From contig DUAT01000088.1 of the NCBI GenBank assembly GCA_012960755.1, forward strand, positions 45,473-109,472: DNA of 64,000 bases. Reading direction: 5' to 3'. Source of the DNA: Gammaproteobacteria bacterium (GTDB lineage: Bacteria; Pseudomonadota; Gammaproteobacteria; Pseudomonadales; Azotimanducaceae_A). The position numbers were made by a program, and so were the translations under genes. Below are positions 19,416 through 29,844 of this stretch, piece by piece. Within the stretch, counting starts at the first letter, position 1. Every line of letters starts with the position of its first letter. The notes beneath the pieces are model-generated. The model was not told the origin of the DNA. It saw only the letters and a list, made by a program, of their open reading frames with translations, and searched no databases.

Positions 19416-20012
19416 ATGATAAAACTGACCCCACGACAGACCGAAGTACTTCAGTTTATTAAAAGTTACATGAGTGAAACCGGCTATCCACCAACTCGCG
19501 CTGACATAGCGAAAGAGTTGGGGTTCAAGAGTGCGAACGCATCGGAAGAACATCTCAAAGCCCTGGCGAGAAAAGGTGCTATTGAAATGGTTCCAGGCAC
19601 CTCCAGGGGCATAAAGCTCCCGAATGACGAAGGTTTACCTATTGTTGGGCGCGTTGCTGCCGGTAGCCCAATCCTCGCCCAGGAGCACATCGAGGATCAT
19701 TGTGAAGTTCCAGCCACTTTCTTCCATCCTCCCGCAGATTATCTCCTAACCGTCCACGGCGATAGCATGATCGAATGTGGGATTCTTGATGGTGACTTGA
19801 TAGCTGTACACAAAACTCAAAACGTCAACAGCGGAGATATCGTTGTTGCACGTATTGAAGACGAGGTTACCGTCAAGCGTTTGAAAAAGAACCGGAGTAA
19901 ATATCAAATCACACTACTACCGGAAAATCGTGACTACTCGCCGATCGAAGTCGATTTAAGGAGTCAGGCGTTTACGATCGAAGGCGTAATGGTGGGAGTC
20001 ATCAGACACTAG
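19416..20012 (+). CDS. lexA: SOS repressor LexA
   Basis: Represses DNA-damage genes and self-cleaves when stimulated by RecA filaments. The 198 residues show the N-terminal winged-helix ([38 protein letters not shown]), the Ala82-Gly83 cleavage site in RVAAGSP, and the Ser117/Lys154 catalytic dyad (HGDSM; VTVKRL). Two LexA boxes lie upstream. It is convergent with topA, 28 bases between the stops. Confidence 0.98.
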   Translation: MIKLTPRQTEVLQFIKSYMSETGYPPTRADIAKELGFKSANASEEHLKALARKGAIEMVPGTSRGIKLPNDEGLPIVGRVAAGSPILAQEHIEDHCEVPATFFHPPADYLLTVHGDSMIECGILDGDLIAVHKTQNVNSGDIVVARIEDEVTVKRLKKNRSKYQITLLPENRDYSPIEVDLRSQAFTIEGVMVGVIRH

Positions 20013-20040
20013 TAGAGTGTCCTGGTCCACTGGCCGCCCG

Positions 20041-22698
20041 TCAGGAGACCTTCTTTCGCCGGGTTTGCTTAACCTGCTCGACCCACTTGCCGTTAACATA
20101 GTCAGCACGCCAGCCTGACTGTTTACCATCTTCATTTTCAGAAGTGACGTATTGCTCTTTGGTCTTTCGTGCGAATCTGACCAGGGAACGACGCCCTTCA
20201 GGATCCTGCGCAGGCGCGCGCATCAGGAAGCTGTATTTAGGATCAATTTCGTTTTGGTGGGGAAGTAACTCATCAATATACGGCGCACGCGTTTCCCTGT
20301 TTTTCGGGAACTTACTTGCAGCGAGGAATATACCGGCAGCACCATCTCGCAGCACATAGTTGTCCTCCACTTTCCGACAGGCAAGTTCCGGCATGGGGAC
20401 CGGATCCATTTTTGGCGGTGCGGCTTCTCCATTTCGCAACAGCTTCCGGGTATTTTTGCAATCATCTGCCGTGCAACCGAAATACTTTCCAAATCTACCG
20501 GACTTCAGTTGCATTTCAGCACCACACTTGTCGCACTCGAGAACAGGGCCGTCATACCCCTTTATCTTGAACTCACCGGCTTCAACCTCATAGCTGTCAC
20601 AGTCCGGATTGTCGCCGCACAAATGAAGCTTGCGCTTTTCATCGATCAGGTAACTGTCCATGGCAGTCGCACACTTGACACACCGATGTTTCTTAATCAG
20701 TAAACGTGACTCCGCTTCGTCGTCGTCTCCATTAGCATCCACCACTTCATCCCCTGAAACCAGGTTAATGGTTTGTTTACACCGTTCCTTCGGTGGCAGG
20801 TTATAGCCTGAGCAACCCAGGAACACACCGGTACTGGCAGTGCGAACCTGCATTTTTCGGCCACAAAGTGGGCAATCGATATCCGTCATTGAAGGCTCGT
20901 TGGGGCGCATGCCACCTTCTTCACCGGCTTTGCTAATCTTTGACTCAAAATCCTCGTAGAATTTATCGAGTAATTCCTTCCATTCCACCTTGCCATTAGA
21001 AACCTCATCGAGGGATTCCTCCAGATCTGCGGTAAAACCATAATCCAGCAAGTCCTTGAAACTCTCGTCCAGCCTCTCTGTTACAAGCTGGCCAATTTTT
21101 TCGGCGTGGAATCGTTTGTTTTGCAAGGTGACGTAACCACGGTCCTGAATAGTTGTAATAATTGATGCGTAGGTCGAAGGTCGACCAATCCCGCGTTTTT
21201 CGAGTTCCTTTACCAGGCTCGCTTCACCGTACCGGGGCTTGGGTTTGGTGAAGTGCTGTGAAGGCAGCAGTTCTTTCAAATCAAGAACCTGCCCTTCCGC
21301 ATACTCTGGTAGTGTCACCTCCTCTTCCTTTCTCCCCGACGTGGGTTGAACACGGGTATAACCATCAAACCTGACGATTCGACCTCGTACTCGCAACTCC
21401 ATATCAGCGGCTTCAACAATCACCGTCGTACTCGTGTACTCCGCGTTGGGCATCTGACATGCAACGAACTGCCGCCAAATTAATTCATAGAGCCGTTCAG
21501 CATCCCGCTCCATACCAGCAATAGACGTTGTCTTGACTGTGACATCAGAAGGCCGAATGGCCTCATGGGCTTCCTGGGCGCCTTCTTTACTCGAATACGA
21601 CCTCGGCTGGTCCGGCAGATATTTTTTACCGTAATCTGCTTCAATCAGATCTCTACAACTAGAAACCGCCTCAACGCTCAAATTGGTTGAGTCAGTTCGC
21701 ATATAAGTGATGTAACCTGCTTCGTACAGTCGTTGGGCGAGCACCATCGTTTTCTTGACACCAAAGCCTAATCTGGTACTGGCTGCCTGTTGCAGTGTGG
21801 ACGTAATATAGGGTGCCGTTGGTTTGGTTTGAGTCGGTCGATCATCGCGACTAAGTACTTTGAACGTCGCACTGCGTAGTTTCTCCAGAGCTTGATCGGT
21901 TTGTTCCTGGTTGATTGGGCGAAAATTTTTACCGGCGCTTTTTGACACCTGAAACTTAATCGTCCTGGCGGCATCCTCATCTTTTAATGCCAGATTCGCA
22001 AACACTTCCCAGTATTCTTCAGGAATAAAAGCTCTGATTTCCCGCTCACGCTCAACAATCAATTTCACTGCAACAGATTGAACTCTTCCCGCAGACAGGC
22101 CTCGTGCGATTTTTGACCAGAGCAAGGGAGACACCATAAAGCCGACGACTCGATCCAGAAATCTTCGTGCCTGTTGCGCATTCACTCGATCCATCATGAG
22201 TTCACCAGGATTCTCGAATGCTCCCTGGATTGCTTTTTTAGTAATCTCATTGAAAACCACTCGCCGATATCGACTTTCATCACCGCCAATGGCTTGCTGA
22301 AGATGCCAGGCGATTGCCTCACCTTCCCGGTCAAGGTCAGTGGCGAGGAATATCTCATCTGCATCCTTAGCAAATTTCCTCAATTCATTCACGACCTTTT
22401 CTTTGCCAGGTAAAATCTGGTAATCAGCTTTCCAGTCGTTGTCTGGATCCACCCCCATCCTGGCGATGAGTTGTTTTCGGGCTTTTGTTTTCTTGTAAGC
22501 AGCCTTTTTCCCGGGCGCCATTTTTCTTGTCTTGGCAGCCTCCTTCGCCCTGGCCTTGGGATCACTCTTACTACTGCCGCTCGTCGGTAAATCACGGATA
22601 TGACCTACGCTCGATTTAACGACGTAGTCATTTCCCAGATACTTGTTGATCGTCTTCGCCTTCGCAGGTGACTCAACAATAACTAAAGATTTACCCAT
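20041..22698 (-). CDS. topA: DNA topoisomerase I
   Basis: Type IA topoisomerase relaxing negative supercoils. The start is ATG 22698 ([20 protein letters not shown]) rather than the first in-frame ATG at 22794, because the Toprim domain begins there; this gives 885 residues. The Toprim metal site is [13 protein letters not shown] and the active-site Tyr is in [12 protein letters not shown]. Three C-terminal Cys4-type zinc ribbons begin [16 protein letters not shown] and CDKCGAEM. The Lys-rich segment near residues 35-75 is also present in Pseudomonas TopA. Confidence 0.97.
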   Translation of the reverse strand: MGKSLVIVESPAKAKTINKYLGNDYVVKSSVGHIRDLPTSGSSKSDPKARAKEAAKTRKMAPGKKAAYKKTKARKQLIARMGVDPDNDWKADYQILPGKEKVVNELRKFAKDADEIFLATDLDREGEAIAWHLQQAIGGDESRYRRVVFNEITKKAIQGAFENPGELMMDRVNAQQARRFLDRVVGFMVSPLLWSKIARGLSAGRVQSVAVKLIVEREREIRAFIPEEYWEVFANLALKDEDAARTIKFQVSKSAGKNFRPINQEQTDQALEKLRSATFKVLSRDDRPTQTKPTAPYITSTLQQAASTRLGFGVKKTMVLAQRLYEAGYITYMRTDSTNLSVEAVSSCRDLIEADYGKKYLPDQPRSYSSKEGAQEAHEAIRPSDVTVKTTSIAGMERDAERLYELIWRQFVACQMPNAEYTSTTVIVEAADMELRVRGRIVRFDGYTRVQPTSGRKEEEVTLPEYAEGQVLDLKELLPSQHFTKPKPRYGEASLVKELEKRGIGRPSTYASIITTIQDRGYVTLQNKRFHAEKIGQLVTERLDESFKDLLDYGFTADLEESLDEVSNGKVEWKELLDKFYEDFESKISKAGEEGGMRPNEPSMTDIDCPLCGRKMQVRTASTGVFLGCSGYNLPPKERCKQTINLVSGDEVVDANGDDDEAESRLLIKKHRCVKCATAMDSYLIDEKRKLHLCGDNPDCDSYEVEAGEFKIKGYDGPVLECDKCGAEMQLKSGRFGKYFGCTADDCKNTRKLLRNGEAAPPKMDPVPMPELACRKVEDNYVLRDGAAGIFLAASKFPKNRETRAPYIDELLPHQNEIDPKYSFLMRAPAQDPEGRRSLVRFARKTKEQYVTSENEDGKQSGWRADYVNGKWVEQVKQTRRKKVS

Positions 22699-22865
22699 AA
22701 TACTTACGACTCTTGTGTTCTGATCCGCTTGATCAGAATTCCTGACTATAAAAAAGCGACATATATAGTGGCTAACGTATTCGACGTCAAGCACAAACTA
22801 ACATTCGTGTCGCCGGTTCTTTTTTTAGCTTAGACGATAAAATGGAGGTCTTGTCAACCTCTATA

Positions 22866-23432
22866 TTATGGAAGGTCTGTATTTGGGGGGTCATCGGTCG
22901 CAACTGGAACAATGTTGGTTTCGGCACAACCTGTAAGAAAATCAATAGTTTCCTGCACTTCACCGGCTTCCTTCCAGTAGACAGATATGAGGAATTTTTT
23001 TTCCTCGACTCTCATCACATCATCAGGTAAAGCAGCCAGGTTTAAGACAATAAACTCATTTAGATCGTTAGAAATTTTTTTATCAAGCCGCCCGTCCCAG
23101 CGCCAGCCTTTGACCGGATCCTCGTCAGATTCAGCATTAACCCGGTTAACCGACCAGTCAATCGAAGGTAACTGTCTCCAATTTCCCGAACGCGGTCGCG
23201 GTATCCGGTAAGCCGCCACTGGACATTTTCTGTCCAGCGGTTTGCCTGTGTTCGATATGTAATCTTCCGGGTTCGGGTCAGGGTCTTCGATTTGTGTCAG
23301 GTCAATTCGAATATTTTCAGCCATGGCTTCCCTTCGCTTGGCCATCAGCGCTTTCTGCCTGGCACTGGGCAAAATTGCGATTATGGGCGCAATGATCAGT
23401 AATAGAACAAATCCAATAATGATATAAGCCAT
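22866..23432 (-). CDS. Membrane-anchored protein of unknown function
   Basis: The 188 residues begin with one N-terminal transmembrane segment (AYIIIGFVLLLIIAPIIAIL), followed by a basic stretch (RQKALMAKRREAM) and a soluble domain with many aromatic residues (GWRWDGRL, FLISVYWKEAGEV). I do not recognise the family. Topology suggests a bitopic protein with a cytoplasmic C-domain, because the basic residues follow the helix. It is divergent from uspA across 144 bases. Codon use looks like that of neighbours, so it is likely a real gene. Confidence 0.7.
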   Translation of the reverse strand: MAYIIIGFVLLLIIAPIIAILPSARQKALMAKRREAMAENIRIDLTQIEDPDPNPEDYISNTGKPLDRKCPVAAYRIPRPRSGNWRQLPSIDWSVNRVNAESDEDPVKGWRWDGRLDKKISNDLNEFIVLNLAALPDDVMRVEEKKFLISVYWKEAGEVQETIDFLTGCAETNIVPVATDDPPNTDLP

Positions 23433-23576
23433 ATCTATAGTACCTACGCATAATGATTAACAAAATCGATATTAAAAATACGACCTTGAGCTCGGGACTT
23501 TTACGTTGTACATTGCCGAAAATAAGCGTAATAAATGTAATGGTAACAATAACAAATACGTTGAGAGGTTAGCTAA

Positions 23577-24011
23577 ATGGGTGAATATAAGCACATACTC
23601 ACTGCGGTAGATTTAACCGAAGAATCACATGCGGTTGCTAAACGCGCGTGTGCCCTAAGGACAGTTTTCGACACAAAACTCAGCTGTCTCCACGTTATTG
23701 AGCCCCTGAGTCTCGCCTACGGCGGCGATATCCCGATGGATCTTTCAACAATTCAGGAGCAGATTCAAGACACGGCAAAAATGCATCTGGCAGAATTCGC
23801 CAGAGGCCTGAAAATCCCGGAGGAGGATCAACACCTGATTTTTGGGCGGCCGGAAACAGAAATCCACGCCCTGGCAAATCAGGTCGGTGCGGATCTTATC
23901 GTGGTTGGGAGCCACGGGCGGCACGGACTGGCTCTCTTATTGGGGTCAACGGCAAATGGCGTGTTACATGGTGCCCCGTGCGATGTCCTGGCGGTAAGAG
24001 TAGGAAACTAG
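23577..24011 (+). CDS. uspA: Universal stress protein, UspA family
   Basis: A 144-residue single-domain Usp. It starts YKHILTAVDLTEESHAVAKRA and has the nucleotide-loop pattern G-x2-G-x9-G-S/T in VGSHGRHGLALLLGSTANGVLH (the loop spans about 111-132). UspA-type proteins are induced by starvation and stress and form dimers; biochemical activity is unclear. A good ribosome site (GAGAGG) lies before the ATG. Confidence 0.92.
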   Translation: MGEYKHILTAVDLTEESHAVAKRACALRTVFDTKLSCLHVIEPLSLAYGGDIPMDLSTIQEQIQDTAKMHLAEFARGLKIPEEDQHLIFGRPETEIHALANQVGADLIVVGSHGRHGLALLLGSTANGVLHGAPCDVLAVRVGN

Positions 24012-24092
24012 ATTATCGCCAAATGGGTAATGGTTTAGTTACAATTTCCGGACAAAAAATAGTTATTGCGGAGAAGGACATTCGAGTATTCT

Positions 24093-26111
24093 ATGTTGGT
24101 GCGCCTAACACTAACCCAAACTCTGCTTGTCTTCTGCATCTGTTGTTGTAACAGCGGCTATGCCAGACCGGTTATAGCCAATGGCGGGTTTAACTTCGCC
24201 AGCCCGGATCCCGTATCCAGATTCGAACAACGCAAACTCTATAAAAATCTGATTTATCTCATTAAATCAAACCAGTATTCAAAATACCGAGCTGAAGAGA
24301 ACAAACTCGCCAACTATCCACTCTACCCGTACCTGGAATACACCGAAAAAATAGTCAGTATGTCACGCCAGTCTGAAGCATCCATTAACGCGTTCGTTGA
24401 CCAGTACCAGGACACGCCCCTCGCCAACAAGTTATTGCAAAATTGGCTCTACAGCCTTGCTAAACGCGGTGAATGGAAGACACTTATCCCCAATTACCAG
24501 ACCACGGGCGCCACCGATACAAATACATGCCACTACGCCTATGCGCTTCACAAGGTCGACAGAACTGACGAGGCGATGGACCTTGCCGAGAAACTCTGGT
24601 CTGTCGGTTTTTCACAACCTGATGCCTGCAATCCCATATTCAAAATCTGGCGAGATGCTGGCTATCTAACCAGCTCGATAGCCTGGCAAAGATACAGCGC
24701 GGCGTTGACAACCAACAAAGTAACCCTATCGAACTACCTGGTCAGATTTTTAAGCAAAGAGGATAAGGCTCTGGCGAATAAATTTAAACTGGCTCATACC
24801 AGGCCCAAGTCGATGACAAAAACCAGTCGATATAGCCAAAAGGGAGACAAAACACGTTTGATTATCTCCCATGGGCTAAAGCGACTGGCCCGTATCGATG
24901 CGATAAAAGCGCTGGACACACTTGAAATTTACCGTACAACCCACGAATTTACCGAAGCTGAATTATTCGATGTTTATTTGTACATTGCCGTACGACTCGC
25001 CAGAAAGCCGGAGTCGATCCATGATCTTGATCGAATTCCCATTAACCTCGGCAAAAATCAAGAACTGATCGAATCAAAAATACTCACAGCACTCAGGCTA
25101 CTCGACTGGAGTGATGCCCTTGTCCACATCCATCAACTGGATTCCGAGCCGCAGCGCAGCAGGCGATGGCAATACTGGAAAGCCAGAATCCTGGCGAGCT
25201 CCAGCGACCTTGTCGATCAGCAACGCGCAATCACTATATACGCGTCGCTCGCTCATGAGCGAGGATTTTACGGCTTTATGGCGGCAGATATCATCAGCCA
25301 GAAGTACGATTTTAAGGATCAACCTATTCTTGTTAGCAATGAGGAAATTCTATCCCTCGAGGCGACTCCTGGCATTCAACGGGCACTCGAACTGCTCACC
25401 CTTGATGAACTCACCCCGGCGCGCCGGGAATGGTATTTTACCACCCGTGACTTTTCCAACCGGGAACTGCAAATCGCGGCCAGGGTTGCACAGAAATGGG
25501 GATGGCATAAGCAAGCCATCCAGGCGATGATTGCGGCCAAGGCATGGAATGATCTGGATGTTCGGTTTCCCCTGGCGTTTCAGGATAGTTTTTTAGCTGG
25601 TGCAAGACGATCCGATATCCCGGTAGTGTGGAGTCTCGCCATTGCCCGCCAGGAAAGCGCATTTATGCCCGACGCCCGCTCTTCGGCTGGTGCCCTGGGT
25701 GTAATGCAGCTGATGCCAGCCACGGCGAAATACACAGCCCGTAAGGAAGGTCTGTCTTCTCCGTCCAAACGCGATCTTGCAGACCCACACACAAACATTC
25801 GAATCGGCTCAGCCTACCTTGGACAGATGCTAAGGAAGTTTGATCACAACCGAATACTTGCGTCTGCTGCTTACAATGCAGGCCCAAACAAGGTTCGGTC
25901 CTGGCTCGATGACACAATTCCACTGGATGTCTGGGTCGAAACGATTCCGTTTCAGGAAACTCGCTCATATGTGATGAACGTACTTGTATTTTCAGCCATT
26001 TATAGCCGAAGGCTAAACCAGAAGTCACCTTTGATTTACCAGCACGAGTTACAGAAATTTTCCAAGCAACAAATTACCTCTTCGACCCGGTCTTCGCCTG
26101 ACAATTCCTGA
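24093..26111 (+). CDS. slt: Soluble lytic murein transglycosylase
   Basis: Periplasmic enzyme that cuts peptidoglycan between MurNAc and GlcNAc with formation of 1,6-anhydroMurNAc. The start at ATG 24093 gives 672 residues and a signal peptide (LVRLTLTQTLLVFCICC, cleavage near GYA-RP); a TTG at 24066 would only add basic residues. A long superhelical U/L domain made of helix pairs precedes the catalytic C-domain, with the acid Glu in IARQESAFMPDARSSAGALG, then VMQLMPATA and AAYNAGPNKV. Length and order match Slt70. Confidence 0.95.
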   Translation: MLVRLTLTQTLLVFCICCCNSGYARPVIANGGFNFASPDPVSRFEQRKLYKNLIYLIKSNQYSKYRAEENKLANYPLYPYLEYTEKIVSMSRQSEASINAFVDQYQDTPLANKLLQNWLYSLAKRGEWKTLIPNYQTTGATDTNTCHYAYALHKVDRTDEAMDLAEKLWSVGFSQPDACNPIFKIWRDAGYLTSSIAWQRYSAALTTNKVTLSNYLVRFLSKEDKALANKFKLAHTRPKSMTKTSRYSQKGDKTRLIISHGLKRLARIDAIKALDTLEIYRTTHEFTEAELFDVYLYIAVRLARKPESIHDLDRIPINLGKNQELIESKILTALRLLDWSDALVHIHQLDSEPQRSRRWQYWKARILASSSDLVDQQRAITIYASLAHERGFYGFMAADIISQKYDFKDQPILVSNEEILSLEATPGIQRALELLTLDELTPARREWYFTTRDFSNRELQIAARVAQKWGWHKQAIQAMIAAKAWNDLDVRFPLAFQDSFLAGARRSDIPVVWSLAIARQESAFMPDARSSAGALGVMQLMPATAKYTARKEGLSSPSKRDLADPHTNIRIGSAYLGQMLRKFDHNRILASAAYNAGPNKVRSWLDDTIPLDVWVETIPFQETRSYVMNVLVFSAIYSRRLNQKSPLIYQHELQKFSKQQITSSTRSSPDNS

Positions 26112-26161
26112 AGCTTCACTTTCAGATACACTTACCTGCTTTTTGATAGTTAAGGAAGACC

Positions 26162-26947
26162 ATGATGCTGATTGATATCGGCGCCAACCTGACCCACGAC
26201 ACGTTTACAGACGATTTCGACGAGGTTCTGTCACAGGCCCGGAATAAACACGTTAAAAAAATGATTGTGACAGGGGCATCTGTGCAAGGCAGCCAGGAAG
26301 CGGTAAATCTGGCGAAAGGCTACCCCGGATTACTGTTCGCCACAGCCGGGATTCACCCCCATCATGCCGAGCAAACCAACGAACAAAGTCTGGAGCTGTT
26401 ACGGCTTCTATCCCAGTCGCCGGAGGTAAAAGCCATCGGGGAAACTGGACTCGACTTTTTCAGGGATTTCACACCCAGGGAAACGCAGATGAGGTCATTT
26501 GAGGCACATATTGAACTGGCGATAGACGCTAAACTGCCCATGTTTCTGCATGAACGGGACGCACACCCGGGCTTCAGAGATATTCTGGCACCACATCGAC
26601 ACCGGCTAGCAGGCGTGGTGGTGCATTGTTTTACGGGTGAAGCGGATGCTCTCGCTGCTTACATCGACCTGGATTGCCATATTGGTATTACCGGCTGGAT
26701 TTGCGACGAACGCAGGGGTAAGCATCTGTTACCTTTAATCAAGGAAATTCCGGACAATCGCCTCTTGATTGAAACGGACGCCCCTTATCTGTTACCTCGC
26801 ACGATTAAACCCAAACCTAAAACCCGACGTAACGAACCCAAATATCTGCCCTATGTTTGCCAGTTTATCGCTGACCTCCTAGAAACGTCCTTTGATGAGG
26901 TCGCCCAGCGAACCAGCCACAATGCCACAAACCTCTTTGACCTGTGA
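26162..26947 (+). CDS. tatD: TatD-family metal-dependent DNase
   Basis: A metal-dependent hydrolase of the amidohydrolase fold, associated with 3'-5' exonuclease activity and DNA repair. The 261 residues include LIDIGANLTHDTF with metal-binding features, TAGIHPHHAE, AIGETGLDFFRDF, MFLHERDAH, VVHCFTGE and LIETDAPYLLPR, in the order expected. A ribosome site (AAGGAAG) precedes tandem ATGs; 26162 is used. The following small gene starts inside its 3' end. Confidence 0.96.
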   Translation: MMLIDIGANLTHDTFTDDFDEVLSQARNKHVKKMIVTGASVQGSQEAVNLAKGYPGLLFATAGIHPHHAEQTNEQSLELLRLLSQSPEVKAIGETGLDFFRDFTPRETQMRSFEAHIELAIDAKLPMFLHERDAHPGFRDILAPHRHRLAGVVVHCFTGEADALAAYIDLDCHIGITGWICDERRGKHLLPLIKEIPDNRLLIETDAPYLLPRTIKPKPKTRRNEPKYLPYVCQFIADLLETSFDEVAQRTSHNATNLFDL

Positions 26948-27275
26948 AGTTCCCGATGACATCAGCCACCGCAGAGCGGGCAAAACACCCGTGAAGGTCC
27001 TGCTTTACACAACCCTCGGCTGCCATTTATGTGAAGACGCGATGGATCTGCTGAAACAGTACCGTACCCAACAGGTGACAGAGCTGATGGCTGAAAATGC
27101 CGGGACAGAAGAGATCGAAATCGAGGAAATTGAGATTAGTGAGTCTGAATCGTTGGTCGAATCCTATGGTCTGAGAATACCCGTGATCAGCAAACTTCAC
27201 ACATCCGAAGAACTCAACTGGCCCTTCACACTTGATGAATTGACCCGCTACCTTTCACCTTCCAACCTTCTCTGA
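26922..27275 (+). CDS. Glutaredoxin-like protein (DUF836 type)
   Basis: A short thioredoxin-fold protein with a CHLC motif right after the first beta strand (VKVLLYTTLGCHLCEDAMDLL) and the cis-Pro region RIPVI. An acidic stretch (EEIEIEEIEISE) lies in the middle. The start is uncertain: ATG 26922 overlaps tatD by 26 bases, while GTG 26991 begins exactly at the conserved VKVLLY. Redox partner and role are unknown. Confidence 0.8.
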   Translation: MPQTSLTCEVPDDISHRRAGKTPVKVLLYTTLGCHLCEDAMDLLKQYRTQQVTELMAENAGTEEIEIEEIEISESESLVESYGLRIPVISKLHTSEELNWPFTLDELTRYLSPSNLL

Positions 27276-27421
27276 ATATCCTGCAACCGCGCCTGTATCA
27301 CAATACGGGCTCTTCCAACTAATCTAGGCAGAGGAAGTCGACAAGCGTCAAAAAATGTGCAGAATCCAGTGTGTTGCGCCTCTGTGCAACCTAACACTAA
27401 TACCCAGGCCAGGACGCAGTC

Positions 27422-29173
27422 ATGTCTCCGCTTTTTCAATGTCATCGCGTTACCCATTCAGTGGGGACAAAAAAACTCTTTGAATCGCTGGATCTCAGCA
27501 TTGGTGAAAGAGATCGAATCGGCCTCGTGGGTCACAACGGTTCCGGCAAATCCACCTTACTGTCGATAATCAATAACTCAGTCGAACCTGACGATGGTGA
27601 TGTATCCCGAAGTAAACAACTCCATATGGAGACCGTCGAACAGTTTATTGATCCTTCGCTCGCAGGATTGACCCTGGCGGGTGCACTGGCAGAAAAACTG
27701 GTTGATGAGGAAAAAGATTTCAGCCTGTACAAGGTTGAACAGCTCTTAAACCAGCTCGGATTTCAGACAAAGGAACACGGTTATCAGGTCGCCGATCTCA
27801 GTGGTGGGCAACAGAATCGGTTGATGTTCGCCCGGGCAGTTATCGATGAACCAAACCTGATCCTGTTTGACGAGCCGACGAATCACCTTGACCTTAAAAC
27901 ACTGATTTTCTTCGAGAATTTTCTTGCGACCATTGACGCCGGGTATCTGCTGATTTCCCACGACCGGCATTTTCTCGATGCTGTAACAAACCGGACGTTA
28001 TTTCTCAGAGATCAGAAACTTTACAATTTCGCAATGCCCTATACCGCGGCAAAAGAGAAGCTTGATGCCCAGGATGAAGCGGCCGAGGCTCGATTAAAAC
28101 AGGAAGAGAAGACCATCAGGGGGCTGGCCGAAAGCGCAAAACGGCTGGCAACCTGGGGTAAGGTTTATGACAACGAGAAGCTGGCGAAGAAAGCCAAAAC
28201 GATGGAGAAACGAATTGAAAAGCTTGAAGAAAACAAGACATTCGTCAGCAAAGGTTCAAACCTGAACCTGACACTCGACGTGCAATCCTCCCGTGCCAAT
28301 CGAATGCTGCATATTGAGGATCAGACCATCTACTCCCCGGGAAATGTACCCGCGAAACTTTTCTACATCGAGGAATTCTATATCCGCCCAGGAGACAGGG
28401 TCGCCCTGTTGGGGTTCAATGGTGTCGGTAAAACGACACTGATCAAGCAAATGATCGACAGATATGAAAATGACAAAGCGGGTGACACGTTTAAGTTTAA
28501 CCCCCAATGCGATATCGGTTACTACGACCAGGAAATTAACGACCTCGATGCTGATCGCACGTTGATTGAAACGTTACGCGATCACTGTCATCGCGGTAGT
28601 GAAAATGAATACAAGACATCTCTCATCAAGGCGGGGTTCCCGTACCTCGATCTCGACAAGACAGTGGGGGTACTTTCAGGCGGCGAAAGAGCCAGGCTGT
28701 TATTCCTGATCATCAAGTTAAACCAGCCTAATTTTCTTATCCTTGACGAACCCACCAATCACATTGATATTCAGGGAAAAGAAGAACTGGAGCAACAGAT
28801 TCTGGAAACCAACGCGACTGTGCTGATCACATCCCATGACCGACGGTTCGTCGATACTATCGCTGACAGATACATAGTAATCAATGGGGGAAAGCTGACA
28901 GAAATAAATAGCCCTGACTGGTTTTACAAGCTCAACCCACTTCAGCAGGCGATACCAGATGAGACCCACAGAGAACACGCTGATAGAAATACTTCAGGTG
29001 AGTCTTCAGTGGATGAAGAAAACATCCTATATCGTATCGTCGAACTGGAATCCCTGTTGGAGCAAGACCGGGCGCGTAAACGAAAATTTCAGAAACCGAA
29101 GCGCCAGCAATCCTGGGTGGAAGAGCTGGCTGAATTGAATGGACTGTTGGGGAGTGATGCGAAACCCGGCTAG
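27422..29173 (+). CDS. ABC-F family ATPase
   Basis: Twin ATPase modules without membrane segments, the ABC-F layout of ribosome-associated translation factors. Site 1: GHNGSGKST, LSGGQQNRLMFA, LFDEPTNHLD. Site 2: GFNGVGKTT, LSGGERARLLFL, LDEPTNHID. The linker between them (about 195-290) is Lys/Glu-rich and helical (P-site tRNA interaction motif region). A C-terminal coiled-coil-like tail follows (ELESLLEQDRARKRKF...). At 583 residues it falls between EttA (~555) and Uup (~635). Context next to slt recalls Pseudomonas uup, but I cannot assign the subfamily. Its stop overlaps the convergent merR-type stop in CTAG. Confidence 0.93.
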   Translation: MSPLFQCHRVTHSVGTKKLFESLDLSIGERDRIGLVGHNGSGKSTLLSIINNSVEPDDGDVSRSKQLHMETVEQFIDPSLAGLTLAGALAEKLVDEEKDFSLYKVEQLLNQLGFQTKEHGYQVADLSGGQQNRLMFARAVIDEPNLILFDEPTNHLDLKTLIFFENFLATIDAGYLLISHDRHFLDAVTNRTLFLRDQKLYNFAMPYTAAKEKLDAQDEAAEARLKQEEKTIRGLAESAKRLATWGKVYDNEKLAKKAKTMEKRIEKLEENKTFVSKGSNLNLTLDVQSSRANRMLHIEDQTIYSPGNVPAKLFYIEEFYIRPGDRVALLGFNGVGKTTLIKQMIDRYENDKAGDTFKFNPQCDIGYYDQEINDLDADRTLIETLRDHCHRGSENEYKTSLIKAGFPYLDLDKTVGVLSGGERARLLFLIIKLNQPNFLILDEPTNHIDIQGKEELEQQILETNATVLITSHDRRFVDTIADRYIVINGGKLTEINSPDWFYKLNPLQQAIPDETHREHADRNTSGESSVDEENILYRIVELESLLEQDRARKRKFQKPKRQQSWVEELAELNGLLGSDAKPG

Positions 29174-29580
29174 CTGGTCTCGTCCAGCGCATTCAAAATC
29201 GTGCAGTGGACGGCCGATTTTTCTCCTCCGCAGCAAGCCTCAGTAATTTGCTCGAGGGCAGTTTTCATCAGGTTAAGTTCCTTAAGTTTCTTATCGATAT
29301 CTATAAGTTTTTGCTCAGCCATTATTTTGACGTCGCCACAGGTACTGCTCTCCCTGTCAACCCGGAGCGACAACAGTTCAGCGACCTCTTTCAACGAAAA
29401 CCCCATCCGTTTTGCGCGGACAATAAAGTTCACCTTCGATACGGCTTCCTCCGTGTAAAGGCGATATCCAGCATCACTCCGCCGCGGCTCATCCAGCAAA
29501 CCCTTGGACTCGTAAAACCGCAGGGTTTCGTTATTGGTTTCTGTCCTCTTTGACAAGTCACCAATGCGCAGATATGACAT
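29170..29580 (-). CDS. MerR-family metal-responsive regulator, ZntR-like
   Basis: A 136-residue MerR activator: a winged helix (YLRIGDLSKRTETNNETLRFYE), the KGLLDEPRR wing, and a dimerisation helix. The metal loop has Cys81 (STCGD), Cys116-Cys117 (EACCGG) and Cys126 (VHCTIL), in the same layout as E. coli ZntR Cys79, Cys114, Cys115 and Cys124. The ZntR His119 position is Lys here, while a His (125) sits next to the last Cys, so the ligand set is slightly different. Zn(II), Cd(II) or Pb(II) are the candidate signals. No efflux gene is adjacent, but a MerR-type promoter lies upstream of the gene itself. Confidence 0.88.
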   Translation of the reverse strand: MSYLRIGDLSKRTETNNETLRFYESKGLLDEPRRSDAGYRLYTEEAVSKVNFIVRAKRMGFSLKEVAELLSLRVDRESSTCGDVKIMAEQKLIDIDKKLKELNLMKTALEQITEACCGGEKSAVHCTILNALDETS

Positions 29581-29693
29581 TACACTCTCCTTATTAAATT
29601 TGGGTAAGTAGAAACTCGATTAGTGCTTGGTAGCGCTGCGGCTTGTCACAGCTAAACATCCAGCTCGCACTGATCTAAAAACCAACTTCTTAT

Positions 29694-29725
29694 ACTTAAA
29701 ACCTTAGAGTCTACTACAAGCTCAA
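29694..29725 (-). promoter_or_regulatory. MerR-type promoter with long spacer and dyad
   Basis: On the minus strand a -35-like TTGAGC (29725-29720) and a -10-like TTAAGT (29699-29694) are separated by 20 bases, the overlong spacing typical of MerR-activated promoters. The spacer coincides with an imperfect 22-bp dyad (29701-29722) whose 10-base arms pair at 7 of 10 positions. It points at the ZntR-like gene, with a leader of about 105 bases, suggesting autoregulation. Confidence 0.55.
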
Positions 29726-29844
29726 TGGTTTGACCTCGCATCCTTTAAAAACCTCCACCAAATCTCAACTTAAACGCCTTTCAGTCATCAAGACTCCCCT
29801 TTAGTATCGACACTTTTCACCACAAAGATAAAAGTGAGCCAACT

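Noticed and set aside
22699..22794. Earlier in-frame ATG for topA
   Set aside because: The Toprim domain begins at ATG 22698 in all relatives I recall, and the extra 32 residues look non-coding.
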